This document shows, piece after piece, positions 44,312-52,013 of a DNA stretch of 64,000 nt; position 1 is the first letter of the stretch, and each line of letters opens with the position of its first letter. The position numbers and the translations under genes were made by a program. The DNA lies in the NCBI RefSeq assembly GCF_023276355.1, contig NZ_JALLPL010000003.1, forward strand, positions 1 to 64,000, read 5' to 3'. The notes beneath the pieces are model-generated. The model was not told the origin of the DNA. It did not search any database and saw only the letters and a program-made list of their open reading frames with translations. Origin of the DNA: Haloplanus sp. XH21. Lineage in GTDB: Archaea; Halobacteriota; Halobacteria; Halobacteriales; Haloferacaceae.

Positions 44312-44941
44312 TGGAATCACTCACAAGGTGATTTCCGACGAAGGCGCTCACGCGCCGACACCGCGATGCTACCACATCGCGGTTTTCCGACGACAACGAC
44401 CGACAGAACCATCTGCGCGCTCTCGCTCGCGCCTTCGCGAGCGCCCTCCCGGGCGCGAGCGAGAGCGCGCCTGCATGTGGTGGCCCCATCCAGCACCGCG
44501 CGCCGTCCTGCCGAGCGCAGCGAGGCAGGGCTTGGAAGACGAACGGAGTGAGTCTTCCAGCGACCCGCCCAGAGCGAGCGACCAGCGGAGAAAGCGTGGG
44601 GGGTGAGCAGCCACGCCGCGCAACCCCCCGCGCTTTCCCGCTGGCGTCGAGGGCACATTCACTTTAGCCCGGAACGGGCGCGGGCGGTGCGGAGAGCGCC
44701 CGCATGCCCGGAATGGTCGGTCGCGAGCGACGCGGAGGGCGGCAGCGGCGAGCGGCGCGAGCGGCGCGAGCCGTTCGAGACACACCGGACAGCCGATATC
44801 GTCGATGGAGAACCAGGCCACTACCTGGCGGACTCAGAAAGGGCGAGACCGCCTCGACCGTCGCTCGACCCCGCAAGCACCGATTCCGACGAGGCGCGCA
44901 GCGTGGGTCGCGGGGCGTCGAGCGGCCGAGGGCTTTCGACG
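44312..44941. other. GC-rich, hairpin-dense noncoding region
   Basis: No gene is supported. The segment is very G+C-rich and packed with inverted repeats. The best is an 18-bp perfect stem, GCGCGCTCTCGCTCGCGC (44415-44432) with its complement at 44453-44470 and a 20-nt loop. Others are GGAAGAC/GTCTTCC near 44535-44560 and CAGCGG..AAAGCG facing CGCTTTCCCGCTGG near 44583-44643. The open frame 44603-44941 is a by-product of high G+C. Could encode a structured RNA. Confidence 0.5.
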
Positions 44942-45502
44942 ATGATGCTTTACAATTGCGGGCTGGCTATCGGCACCCGAATGTCTGGCCTGTATGATGC
45001 GATTATGTCGTGGGCTGCGGACAGTGAGTACATTGACCCCGAACACGTCTGGCCGCTCGGGATTGGCTCCATCGTCGTCATCGTTGCGCTCGTCGATGTC
45101 CGGGCCCTGGACCAACTTCTGGCGTCGCTTGACGGATTCACGCAGCTACGACAGTTGCTGGTGATGGCACTGAAGGGGGTTGCCGCCGGGATGATTACGC
45201 ACTTCGCCTACAGTACGAGCGACATCTCGTTTCGAAGCCGGCAGACACTCCAAAGCAAGGAACGGGCACTCCTGATCATTCTCAGCGTCGGTGTCGGCGC
45301 TGGCCTCCTGATTGACGTCGTCATTCCCCAGCTAGTGGAGCCCTTCCCGTTCGTCGTTGTCCAGACGACCGGCCTCCTGCTCGTGGTCGGTATGTGGTAC
45401 CTGCATCTGCTGATCGAGAATTGGAAACTGTCGAACGAGTGGCCCCACGTACTAAGTGGGCTGCTCATCGCCTTCGGTCCCTATGTCCCATACCTGCTGT
45501 AG
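44942..45502 (+). CDS. Hypothetical membrane protein
   Basis: 186 residues from ATG 44942; ATG 44981 (MSGLYDAIMSWAADSEYIDP) gives 173 and is perhaps better. The frame is open further upstream only because of GC-rich noncoding DNA. Helices: PLGIGSIVVIVALVDVRALD, LLVMALKGVAAGMITHFAYS, LLIILSVGVGAGLLIDVVIP, FVVVQTTGLLLVVGMWYLHL and VLSGLLIAFGPYVPYLL. No family recognised. Confidence 0.6.
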   Translation: MMLYNCGLAIGTRMSGLYDAIMSWAADSEYIDPEHVWPLGIGSIVVIVALVDVRALDQLLASLDGFTQLRQLLVMALKGVAAGMITHFAYSTSDISFRSRQTLQSKERALLIILSVGVGAGLLIDVVIPQLVEPFPFVVVQTTGLLLVVGMWYLHLLIENWKLSNEWPHVLSGLLIAFGPYVPYLL

Positions 45503-45634
45503 GACGAAGACAGGGTATATCGCGGTGAATGGCCGTATTCGGGGCTATAGGAATCACTACAGGATTTGCTAACAACCACCGCTCCCGTCGGCACTGTCAG
45601 AAGCATCCCCCGGACGCTGCGGCAGGAATCAATC

Positions 45635-45967
45635 TCAATCGTCCTGTCGCGCATTTAGCCCTGCAAGGAATTGGCCGGCCGCCGTCCCGATTCGGACGCA
45701 GTCGACGTTGTCGACGTCAAGGTCCGCCGTCGCAGTTCGAAACGGATACTCCTCAACGAGAATCCGATGGATAACGGTCCGAATAGTCTCCGAACCATAT
45801 CTGTCGACGACAGTCGCCATCGCTTCGTCCAGGTGGGCGTCTTGATGGTCCACTCGTGGGTTCTCCGCCCGCTCGAAGACGAGGTCGATGACGTCATCAA
45901 CCGATGGATGCTCGGGGTTCCCGGTGCGCTCACGAACGTCATAGAGGGGCTCAGCGTCGGTCATCAT
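45635..45967 (-). CDS. Hypothetical small protein
   Basis: 110 residues from ATG 45967 (or 45964). Not recognised. Soluble and helical: HPSVDDVIDLVFERAENPRV, DEAMATVVDRYGSETIRTVI and HRILVEEYPFRTATADLDVD. The start follows the stop of the zinc-ribbon gene by 2 nt, so the pair is an operon. Probably plasmid-type conserved protein. Confidence 0.6.
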   Translation of the reverse strand: MMTDAEPLYDVRERTGNPEHPSVDDVIDLVFERAENPRVDHQDAHLDEAMATVVDRYGSETIRTVIHRILVEEYPFRTATADLDVDNVDCVRIGTAAGQFLAGLNARQDD

Positions 45968-45969
45968 AC

Positions 45970-46323
45970 TTACTCCGTCACGTCCTCGTTCGTGTCTTCC
46001 GCCGCTAGCTCCAGCCGTCGCTGTCGACGAATCTCTGCGAGCGTGTCCTCCAGCGTCCCGAGAGCCTCGATGGCTTCGAGTTCATCGGTAATCTCTTCCA
46101 GAAGGCGGGCTCGCTCGATTGCGTCTGCATCGCCGGCGGTCGTCTCGATTGCCTCCACGCGGAGCCGGCGCTCCTCTTGCCACCCACAGTCCCAGCACGT
46201 CCGGACGACGTCGAGACGCTCGTCTTCAGCAGCTTCGAGAACCGCGTCGGACAGTGACGTCGACGGCGGTCGGTCCGGCCCGACCTCGAGCGTGACCGGG
46301 CCACCGCACGCAGGACAGTCCAT
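45970..46323 (-). CDS. Zinc-ribbon protein
   Basis: 117 residues from ATG 46323 (MDCPACGGPVTLEVG); earlier ATGs up to 46380 are less likely. Two zinc pairs are visible: CPACGG at the N-terminus and TCWDCGWQEE about 40 residues later. The rest is a long charged helix (ERARLLEEITDELEAIEALG). Possible nucleic-acid or protein adaptor. First gene of a two-gene unit. Confidence 0.65.
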   Translation of the reverse strand: MDCPACGGPVTLEVGPDRPPSTSLSDAVLEAAEDERLDVVRTCWDCGWQEERRLRVEAIETTAGDADAIERARLLEEITDELEAIEALGTLEDTLAEIRRQRRLELAAEDTNEDVTE

Positions 46324-46543
46324 ATCCGACAGGATGCGCGCCGCGGTCATCAACATCAGGGGCCCATGAGATGGACTCACAGACAGAGCTGTCGAGGACC
46401 CGATCCCGATACCCCAGGCAGTTGGGAGGACGATCGCCCCGGTGACCCAGGAGACGAGACTGTGCTCTCAAACTGATACATTTCGGAGATCAGGACCCCA
46501 GAGATGGCCCCTCGGCCTGAGAGAGCCGGCGGCCTTCGCACAT

Positions 46544-46586
46544 TGCATATCGCCTCTTTCTTTGGACGAAAACCGCGATATGCAAA
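46544..46586. repeat. TTGCATATCGC inverted repeat
   Basis: Perfect 11-bp arms TTGCATATCGC (46544-46554) and GCGATATGCAA (46576-46586) with a 21-nt spacer. The layout matches the TTAACCAACA family (10-bp arms, 20-22-nt spacers), though the arm sequence differs. Confidence 0.6.
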
Positions 46587-46959
46587 CCGGAATAACGGTC
46601 TCAAATCGCAGAAGAACCCCGTCGGGCCAATTTGAGGCGGTAGAAAATGTCTCGACGAGCTGTCGGTTCACCACTATTTCGCTAAAATTGCTCGACCACG
46701 GGGTAAGCGGGGGGAATTCGGAGAGTACCAATGAGGAATACGACTGGCCCTGTGTCAAGAACGCCTCGCTGGATGACCGCGCTCTCCCGGGAGATGGCGA
46801 AAGAAATCCCGATTCCAGCGAATTCGGGACGCTTAACCCACTCAAAATTGCCCGACTGGGTTTCAATACAAGATCGACAGTACTACAGCCAATTCTCTCG
46901 ATATCCTGAGAGGTCGGCCCGTTCACAGCCCGTGCTCGACAGTGGACATATTCGGAGTG

Positions 46960-47000
46960 TTAACCAACAATCCGAATCGAAAGGAGAGCTTGTTGGTTAA
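46960..47000. repeat. TTAACCAACA inverted repeat, copy 3
   Basis: Arms TTAACCAACA (46960-46969) and TGTTGGTTAA (46991-47000), 21-nt spacer. Lies downstream of the UDG-like gene, not in front of a clear gene start. Confidence 0.75.
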
Positions 47001-47114
47001 TGATTACCCCCTCCACTGTTTCCGAAGCTTTCGTTTCATCGACCATCCGAGCAGATCGTTTCCAGTGACTCCAAGAAATTACGAGGAAGCATCGACACAG
47101 AAGCAGGAAGGATA

Positions 47115-47930
47115 CTATCTGTGCTGCTGGAGGACCTGGAGTGCAGTACTGAGCCGGCCGATGTATTCGTCGGGTGGGAACCGCCACCAGACTTGCCCAC
47201 TCATATGCGCTAAGGGAAGCACGTAGGTATCGACGGGGTCACTGATCCGATGCAGCGTGCCGTGAATGTCCATCACACTAGCTGGATCGGCATCCGTCTC
47301 TACAACGGGTTCCGGTGACGTGTGCCGGCGAAGTGCCGGCCACGCGTTGCCACCAAAGGTGAACACCACCTCGGGATCGAGCGCTTGGAGTTCCCGCTCG
47401 AGCAGTGCGTGATACGATACACGTTCCTCGCTCGTTCCAAACCCGTCGACACGGTATTTCACTACGTCTCCGAGGTAGAAGTCGTGGTAGAACTGCCCAG
47501 AGGCGACGTACTGGTGCCAGCCATTAGGGAGCGAGATGAGATCGTGGTGCGCAAGCGTCTCGAAGAATCGTTCGGTGAAATCGGCGTTGCGACCGGTCAG
47601 CCAGCTCTGTCCGAACGCCCGGTAGACACCAATCTGATCGCGGGCAGCACAGTCGCCTGCAAGCGGATTGTGGGGCCGCAACTCCGAGAGATGTCGCTCG
47701 TGGAGGTTCCCCGGATCCTGGACCAGCAACACGTAATCCGGATCGTCAGTTTCCCAGTCGTAGTAGAATGTGTACGAGAGACGCCTGCAAACCTCTGCTT
47801 GAACGGGGAAGCCTGCCTGTGACAGGACCGACTCGATATCGTCGATGGCTGACTCCTGTAACGTTTGTAACCCGGGCTGCGGTGGTTGGTCAATCAGAGA
47901 AAGAAGATCGCGAGCCGTCGTCTCGTCCAT
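47115..47930 (-). CDS. Uracil-DNA glycosylase-like superfamily protein
   Basis: 271 residues from ATG 47930 (MDETTARDLLSLIDQPPQPG); a GTG at 48020 would add 30 residues and is closer to the promoter. The fold pattern resembles UDG-like proteins: DYVLLVQDPGN near the first strand, a middle EVVFTFGGNAWPAL strand, and VLPLAHMSGQVWWRF near the end, where UDGs have H-P-S. Active-site residues differ from standard UDGs, so glycosylase activity is uncertain. TTAACCAACA copy 4 lies upstream. Confidence 0.55.
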   Translation of the reverse strand: MDETTARDLLSLIDQPPQPGLQTLQESAIDDIESVLSQAGFPVQAEVCRRLSYTFYYDWETDDPDYVLLVQDPGNLHERHLSELRPHNPLAGDCAARDQIGVYRAFGQSWLTGRNADFTERFFETLAHHDLISLPNGWHQYVASGQFYHDFYLGDVVKYRVDGFGTSEERVSYHALLERELQALDPEVVFTFGGNAWPALRRHTSPEPVVETDADPASVMDIHGTLHRISDPVDTYVLPLAHMSGQVWWRFPPDEYIGRLSTALQVLQQHR

Positions 47931-48020
47931 TTGTGGATGAATGATCTCGTGCCCTCCAATTGAGACTTTGGGCGTGGGCGATACAAAATACGACGGCGAC
48001 AAGCGGTCGGAAACCGTCAC

Positions 48021-48331
48021 TACCCACAGCCCACTGAGTTCTATAGAGGAATAGCTATAGGATATTTTATAGAGATTACTATAGCAATTACGAGAGTAGA
48101 TCGTATCGCGACGATAACCAACAGAACGGGTCGGATCGGGGGGTGTTGGTTAATCAGAGGAAGCCCCTCCATCGTTTCCGGAGCTTTGACTAACTCCGAT
48201 AATCCGAGATCACCTTCCTGTACGCTGGACAAAAACAACTCACAGGCTCGACCAAGCCCGTGAAGGTGACCTGAATAGGCCTATTCTACCGGTATCTTTA
48301 TTTAACAGATGCGACTTCGTTGCAGTCCGAC
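48021..48331. promoter_or_regulatory. Divergent promoter region with CTATAG repeats
   Basis: A+T-rich stretch 48040-48085 holds three CTATAG hexamers (within TTCTATAGAGG, AGCTATAGGAT and TACTATAGCAA), and rightwards of it TTAACCAACA copy 4 (48114-48153). Near 48292 TATCTTTATTTAAC is a TATA-like box about 30 nt before the 48332 gene, implying a leaderless transcript. Confidence 0.45.
48114..48153. repeat. TTAACCAACA inverted repeat, copy 4
   Basis: Arms ATAACCAACA (48114-48123) and TGTTGGTTAA (48144-48153), 20-nt spacer, one arm base changed. It lies upstream of the UDG-like gene. Confidence 0.7.
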
Positions 48332-48814
48332 ATGTACGGGGAACTCGGTCGAGGCGATTGGCGGAACGGGATTACCCAACTCAATATCGTGGATGGCAAT
48401 ACCGTCGAGCCAGTTCAAGACTATGCAAAAGCGGAAGTCGGCTACGAATTCCGATCCAAATTCAAAGATGAGACCCGAAACCCACCAGCCGTCCGATTCA
48501 CACCGGCAGAACTCCGGGCAATGATTGAGCAAATCAAATCTGAGGTTGACGATCCCTTTGCTGCGCCGGACTTCGAACCGCTTCGTGGCTGGCTCGAGAC
48601 ACACGGTGACGATGTTATCGCTGAGGTCGGTCACGAGGACAGTCTTCGCAAACAGTTCCGGATGAAATGGAATGACGACACTGGAACCCCGTATCTCAAA
48701 GTTCAACGCCGTCGCCAGGACAGCAAGACTGGGGACGATTCTTGGCTGATCTCGTCACCGACACTTGGGCCGGGCGAGTTTGAGGGAGTCTTCGAGGACG
48801 TTTTCGTACCATAA
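48332..48814 (+). CDS. Hypothetical protein
   Basis: 160 residues from ATG 48332 (MYGELGRGDWRNGITQLNIV), chosen because a TATA-like TTTATTTA lies about 30 nt upstream; TTG 48320 is in frame. Not recognised. Mixed composition: VRFTPAELRAMIEQIKSEVD, FEPLRGWLETHGDDVIAEVG and WNDDTGTPYLKVQRRRQDS. Convergent with the HNH-like gene. Confidence 0.6.
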   Translation: MYGELGRGDWRNGITQLNIVDGNTVEPVQDYAKAEVGYEFRSKFKDETRNPPAVRFTPAELRAMIEQIKSEVDDPFAAPDFEPLRGWLETHGDDVIAEVGHEDSLRKQFRMKWNDDTGTPYLKVQRRRQDSKTGDDSWLISSPTLGPGEFEGVFEDVFVP

Positions 48815-48859
48815 CAGCTCCAAAATCACCTATGTACAGTGTCGACAATAACGCCGCAT

Positions 48860-50086
48860 CTAACGGCCGAATCGTTGCCGCATTTGCCTGTGGAAGTCCT
48901 CGGAATACTTCTCCCAAGCTGCTCGGCCGAATTCTTCTGGTTCCACTTCTTCAGGATGTTCTCGTTCTTCACCGACAATCCAGCCGTGGTCAACGTAGAA
49001 CTGTAGAATACGTGTAGAATCCTCTGTTGAGATCACCAACACGTCCGTGATGTTCGTCGGAATTTCATCCACCACCTCGTCCGGATTCGGGAACGTTCCC
49101 CGGACAAACGGAAGCTGCTCGTCTAGTTTCTCAACAGCGGACTTCGTCAACGGCTGGTTTGGCAAGCTATCGACTATCCTGTGATTTGTGAAACAAACAG
49201 GACACTCCTCTTCATCCAAATAATCTAGGAGGTCGTGCTCGGCGTACTGACGCCGCATCTCTGCGAGTTGCGCTTCGAAATAGTCCGACTCGAAAAATCG
49301 CTCCGGGTCCTCTAGAATACGGTCTTGTACCTTCTCGCGTTCCGATTCAGACATCGATACCTGTCCGAATAACTCAGCCCGACTGTATAGGAAACTCCCC
49401 CATAGCTCACCCAGTTCCTGCGGTTGCTCGATAATCCCCTCGTCGTCGATACGAGTCCCTGTGAATCCACCCGGATCCTGAGAGACAATCGTCGAGAAAA
49501 ACAGGATTCTGGGGAATTTGAAATAGGCGTGGGTTTGATCGTCACCGTAGACACTAGTGCCGTCGAGGTTCCGCTGTATGTACACCTCAAACCCCTCGGG
49601 TGCCTCCGGATCCGACTTGACGAGGTCGATCTCGTCGGCAAAGAAGATGTGGTGCTGAGAGGGATCCTTCGAGATCGGTTTCTCGCCCAGCAAAATCGCT
49701 TCCCACGTCTCCAACCGCTCTTCGACGACCGTATTCTGCGGATGCTCTTCTTCGTGCCAGACAGCCATTTCTGAGACAAGAAGCCGCCAAGACACGGATA
49801 GAACAAACTTGTACAACCACTCTTCGTACTCGAACTCCTCCTTCTCGCCACGGATATGCGGGTAGAACACTTGAGAGGCGAATTTGCCCTCCCAGTCGGA
49901 GAATATCTGTTCGCAATCTTCGCAGAGTAGCTTTTCGTGATGGTCTTGAATCCGAGTATTCGGATCAACCGCTTTTCTGAGAAATGGCGTCGGACCAGAC
50001 TTCTTCATCCACCGAATCACAAATCGAGGGATGATGTGGCTGTTCTGTAGCTCGCGTGTTTCTCCACAGAGCCTACATTCATCCAT
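48860..50086 (-). CDS. HNH-like zinc protein
   Basis: 408 residues from ATG 50086 (MDECRLCGETRELQNSHIIP); the frame extends to 50491 but only across the next gene's opposite strand. The N-terminus combines CRLCG, LQNSHIIPRFV and, 33 residues on, LLCEDCEQIFSDWE: a CxxC...SHIIP...CxxC arrangement typical of HNH-type nuclease-like proteins found near mobile elements. A further CPVCFTNH lies near residue 315. The second half is unknown. Catalytic function is plausible but unproven. Confidence 0.65.
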   Translation of the reverse strand: MDECRLCGETRELQNSHIIPRFVIRWMKKSGPTPFLRKAVDPNTRIQDHHEKLLCEDCEQIFSDWEGKFASQVFYPHIRGEKEEFEYEEWLYKFVLSVSWRLLVSEMAVWHEEEHPQNTVVEERLETWEAILLGEKPISKDPSQHHIFFADEIDLVKSDPEAPEGFEVYIQRNLDGTSVYGDDQTHAYFKFPRILFFSTIVSQDPGGFTGTRIDDEGIIEQPQELGELWGSFLYSRAELFGQVSMSESEREKVQDRILEDPERFFESDYFEAQLAEMRRQYAEHDLLDYLDEEECPVCFTNHRIVDSLPNQPLTKSAVEKLDEQLPFVRGTFPNPDEVVDEIPTNITDVLVISTEDSTRILQFYVDHGWIVGEEREHPEEVEPEEFGRAAWEKYSEDFHRQMRQRFGR

Positions 50087-50212
50087 AGTATATCGAATTG
50101 CCTGGCATCGTACAATTTTCTGGTGGTGAGCGGAGTTCGCTATGTGAGTCGCGCTGGAACGGAGTTTCAAGGCCACGGCACCATTAGAACAACATAATCG
50201 AGAATACGACCA

Positions 50213-51181
50213 ATGGCACGCGTACCGCCTGAAGCACAAACCCGAGCTGACGACGTCCTCGAGGACTGGTCCCCGCCAGCGCTCGATATTCTCTGGGCGA
50301 TCGCGCAGTGGTACAACGGCGCCGTGCTGGAGCGAGACAACCAGCGCTATCACATCGGGTGGCACCGTCCACCGGACCTCCAGACGCTCCTCGGCTGTTC
50401 CGACGCGGAGTGGGAGCAACGATACGAAGCTGCGTTCACCGATCTCCAGGCCCCCGCGACCTCGCCGACGCTCGTCGACGACCGACACCACGGCCAGAGC
50501 GAGGAGTCACAGCCGTGGCTCACGGAGCAGTACATCCTCCGGCGTAAGGTTCGGTGGACACCGACCCGGAGGGCGCGAACCGCGATGGACACGCTCTTCG
50601 CCGGCCTGTTCGACGCCGACGACCTCCCACAGCACCAGCTCGAGGCCGACACCGGCCTCGTCGGCGACTGGGACGAGTCGCTCCTCCACCGCACCGGCGT
50701 CGCCGTCGTCGCCGCGGTCTGGCGCCAGCAGGGACGCTCCGTCGAGCTGTATCCCGGCGAACAGGGGCAGGCTCAGCCAGACGTTCGGAGTACCGCACTC
50801 GACGGAACTACCTGGGAAGCCGAGGTGCTGACTGACCACCACGACCGGGCGATGCCCCGGTCGAAGTTTGCCACCTTCGCCGAACAGCCGGAGGGACAGC
50901 ATCTCTGGATCTTCGAGAACCGAGAAACTGCTTTCAAGACACTGAACCGCCTCCACGAGGCCGGCGACATCGACTGCCAGATCGCAAACGCACCGTTCGA
51001 CACGCCGGAGAACTACAGCCTCCAGGTCGGCAACCGCTACCTCGACCAGAGCCACACCGACGCCGATTACCACTGTCCCGGCATCGACCGGATCGACACG
51101 ATCACCGGCCTCTACGAACGCTTCTATGACGATGCTATGCGCGCCCGCCTTGCGGAACCTTCGACCACCACTCACTCCTGA
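50213..51181 (+). CDS. Haloarchaeal plasmid protein with possible PD-(D/E)XK domain
   Basis: 322 residues from ATG 50213. N-terminal half is helical (LDILWAIAQWYNGAVLERDN, HRPPDLQTLLGCSDAEWEQR). The C-terminal half has QPDVRSTALDGTTWEAEVLT and RSKFATFAEQ, spaced like the D...ExE...K core of restriction-endonuclease-fold nucleases, then LWIFENRETAFKTLNRLHEA. The nuclease reading is inference from spacing only. Divergent from the HNH-like gene by 126 nt. Confidence 0.55.
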   Translation: MARVPPEAQTRADDVLEDWSPPALDILWAIAQWYNGAVLERDNQRYHIGWHRPPDLQTLLGCSDAEWEQRYEAAFTDLQAPATSPTLVDDRHHGQSEESQPWLTEQYILRRKVRWTPTRRARTAMDTLFAGLFDADDLPQHQLEADTGLVGDWDESLLHRTGVAVVAAVWRQQGRSVELYPGEQGQAQPDVRSTALDGTTWEAEVLTDHHDRAMPRSKFATFAEQPEGQHLWIFENRETAFKTLNRLHEAGDIDCQIANAPFDTPENYSLQVGNRYLDQSHTDADYHCPGIDRIDTITGLYERFYDDAMRARLAEPSTTTHS

Positions 51182-51595
51182 TATATCTCACCAATCAAAC
51201 ATACCTCACCTAGACACCTCTCTTGCAGTATAACCCACTCTCACTTCCCTTAATAATCGCGGAGATTTACGCAGGTGGGGACCATCTATTCAAGGGCGGC
51301 TCAATGCGCTGAATCTACAGAATCAACCTGAAACACCTGCGTAAACACCGTACTACTGAGAATGACGAATTTACAGACCTCTACATCGGAAATAGTCATA
51401 ATACTAGAACACATTCAGCTCGAACACACAGATTTCTCGGGGTGGGCTTGAACGTAGGAATGATTTGAACCATTCCAACAGTAGTAGATAGAGCAGTAAG
51501 CCCCATTAACACAGCTTTCAGGCCCATTCGACGAAATTCTGAAAAACTGAAAGTGAGCCAAAACCCACATATAGTTTCGAAATAGATGTATGGGT
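51182..51595. other. A+T-rich intergenic region with distant inverted repeat
   Basis: No gene is seen. A perfect 12-bp inverted repeat TTTACGCAGGTG (51266-51277) and CACCTGCGTAAA (51334-51345) is separated by 56 nt. The region is A+T-richer than its surroundings and lies near the primase gene. Candidate replication origin or regulatory region, unproven. A TATA-like ACATATAG at about 51568 precedes the next gene. Confidence 0.45.
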
Positions 51596-51997
51596 ATGGC
51601 GCGAGAGATACGCTTCGAGCTTGATGATGACCAGCACAAAGAAATGAAAGAAATAAAAGATGAACAAGGTAGGACGTGGGCAGGCTTGTTCGTTGCAGGT
51701 GTTAGAGAGTTAGAAGGGACTAGCAGCGGCGATCGGCTTGATGGACTAAAACACGACTGGGATAAGGACCAACGAGTCTTTCCTGAACCTGGGAATGATC
51801 GACTTGGATCCTTCAAGGCTGGTTGGACAAAAGCAGAAAATGGCGAAGAATTCGGCCCAAGAGCACTAGAGGGCCTTTCGTGGCATAACCTTGGATGGCG
51901 ATTAGGAATGATATTCGACGACACGCCCACAGAGCTGAAAGAGGAACTCTACCGATGGTGTGTTGAGCAACAAAAGGAGACGCAGGAAGAAGAATAA
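51596..51997 (+). CDS. Hypothetical protein
   Basis: 133 residues from ATG 51596 (51590 also possible). The start MAREIRFELDDDQHKEMKEI and KDEQGRTWAGLFVAGVRELE resembles the strand-helix-helix of a ribbon-helix-helix DNA-binding protein. The remainder, SFKAGWTKAENGEEFGPRAL, EGLSWHNLGWRLGMIFDDTP, is not recognised. Codon use is less G+C-rich than elsewhere, suggesting recent transfer. Confidence 0.55.
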   Translation: MAREIRFELDDDQHKEMKEIKDEQGRTWAGLFVAGVRELEGTSSGDRLDGLKHDWDKDQRVFPEPGNDRLGSFKAGWTKAENGEEFGPRALEGLSWHNLGWRLGMIFDDTPTELKEELYRWCVEQQKETQEEE

Positions 51998-52013
51998 TCG
52001 ACGGAACAGTATT

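Larger units (their letters stand above)
46324..47114. other. Intergenic region with two inverted-repeat elements
   Basis: Long frames on both strands overlap each other (46442-46909 and 46468-46926) and neither looks like a real protein, so I call no gene. The region contains a TTGCATATCGC hairpin at 46544-46586 and TTAACCAACA copy 3 at 46960-47000. Downstream of copy 3, CCCCTCCACTGTTTCCGAAG resembles the sequence following copy 4. Confidence 0.5.

Noticed and set aside
44603-44941. N-terminal extension of the membrane protein
   Set aside because: Arg/Ala/Pro-rich translation of hairpin-dense GC-rich DNA; hydrophobic protein clearly begins near 44942-44981.
46442-46926. Overlapping long frames on both strands
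   Set aside because: Neither has plausible composition or motif; the region is better explained as intergenic with hairpins.
8561-48153. TTAACCAACA repeats as a CRISPR array
   Set aside because: The copies are kilobases apart, palindromic and not in tandem; no cas genes are present.
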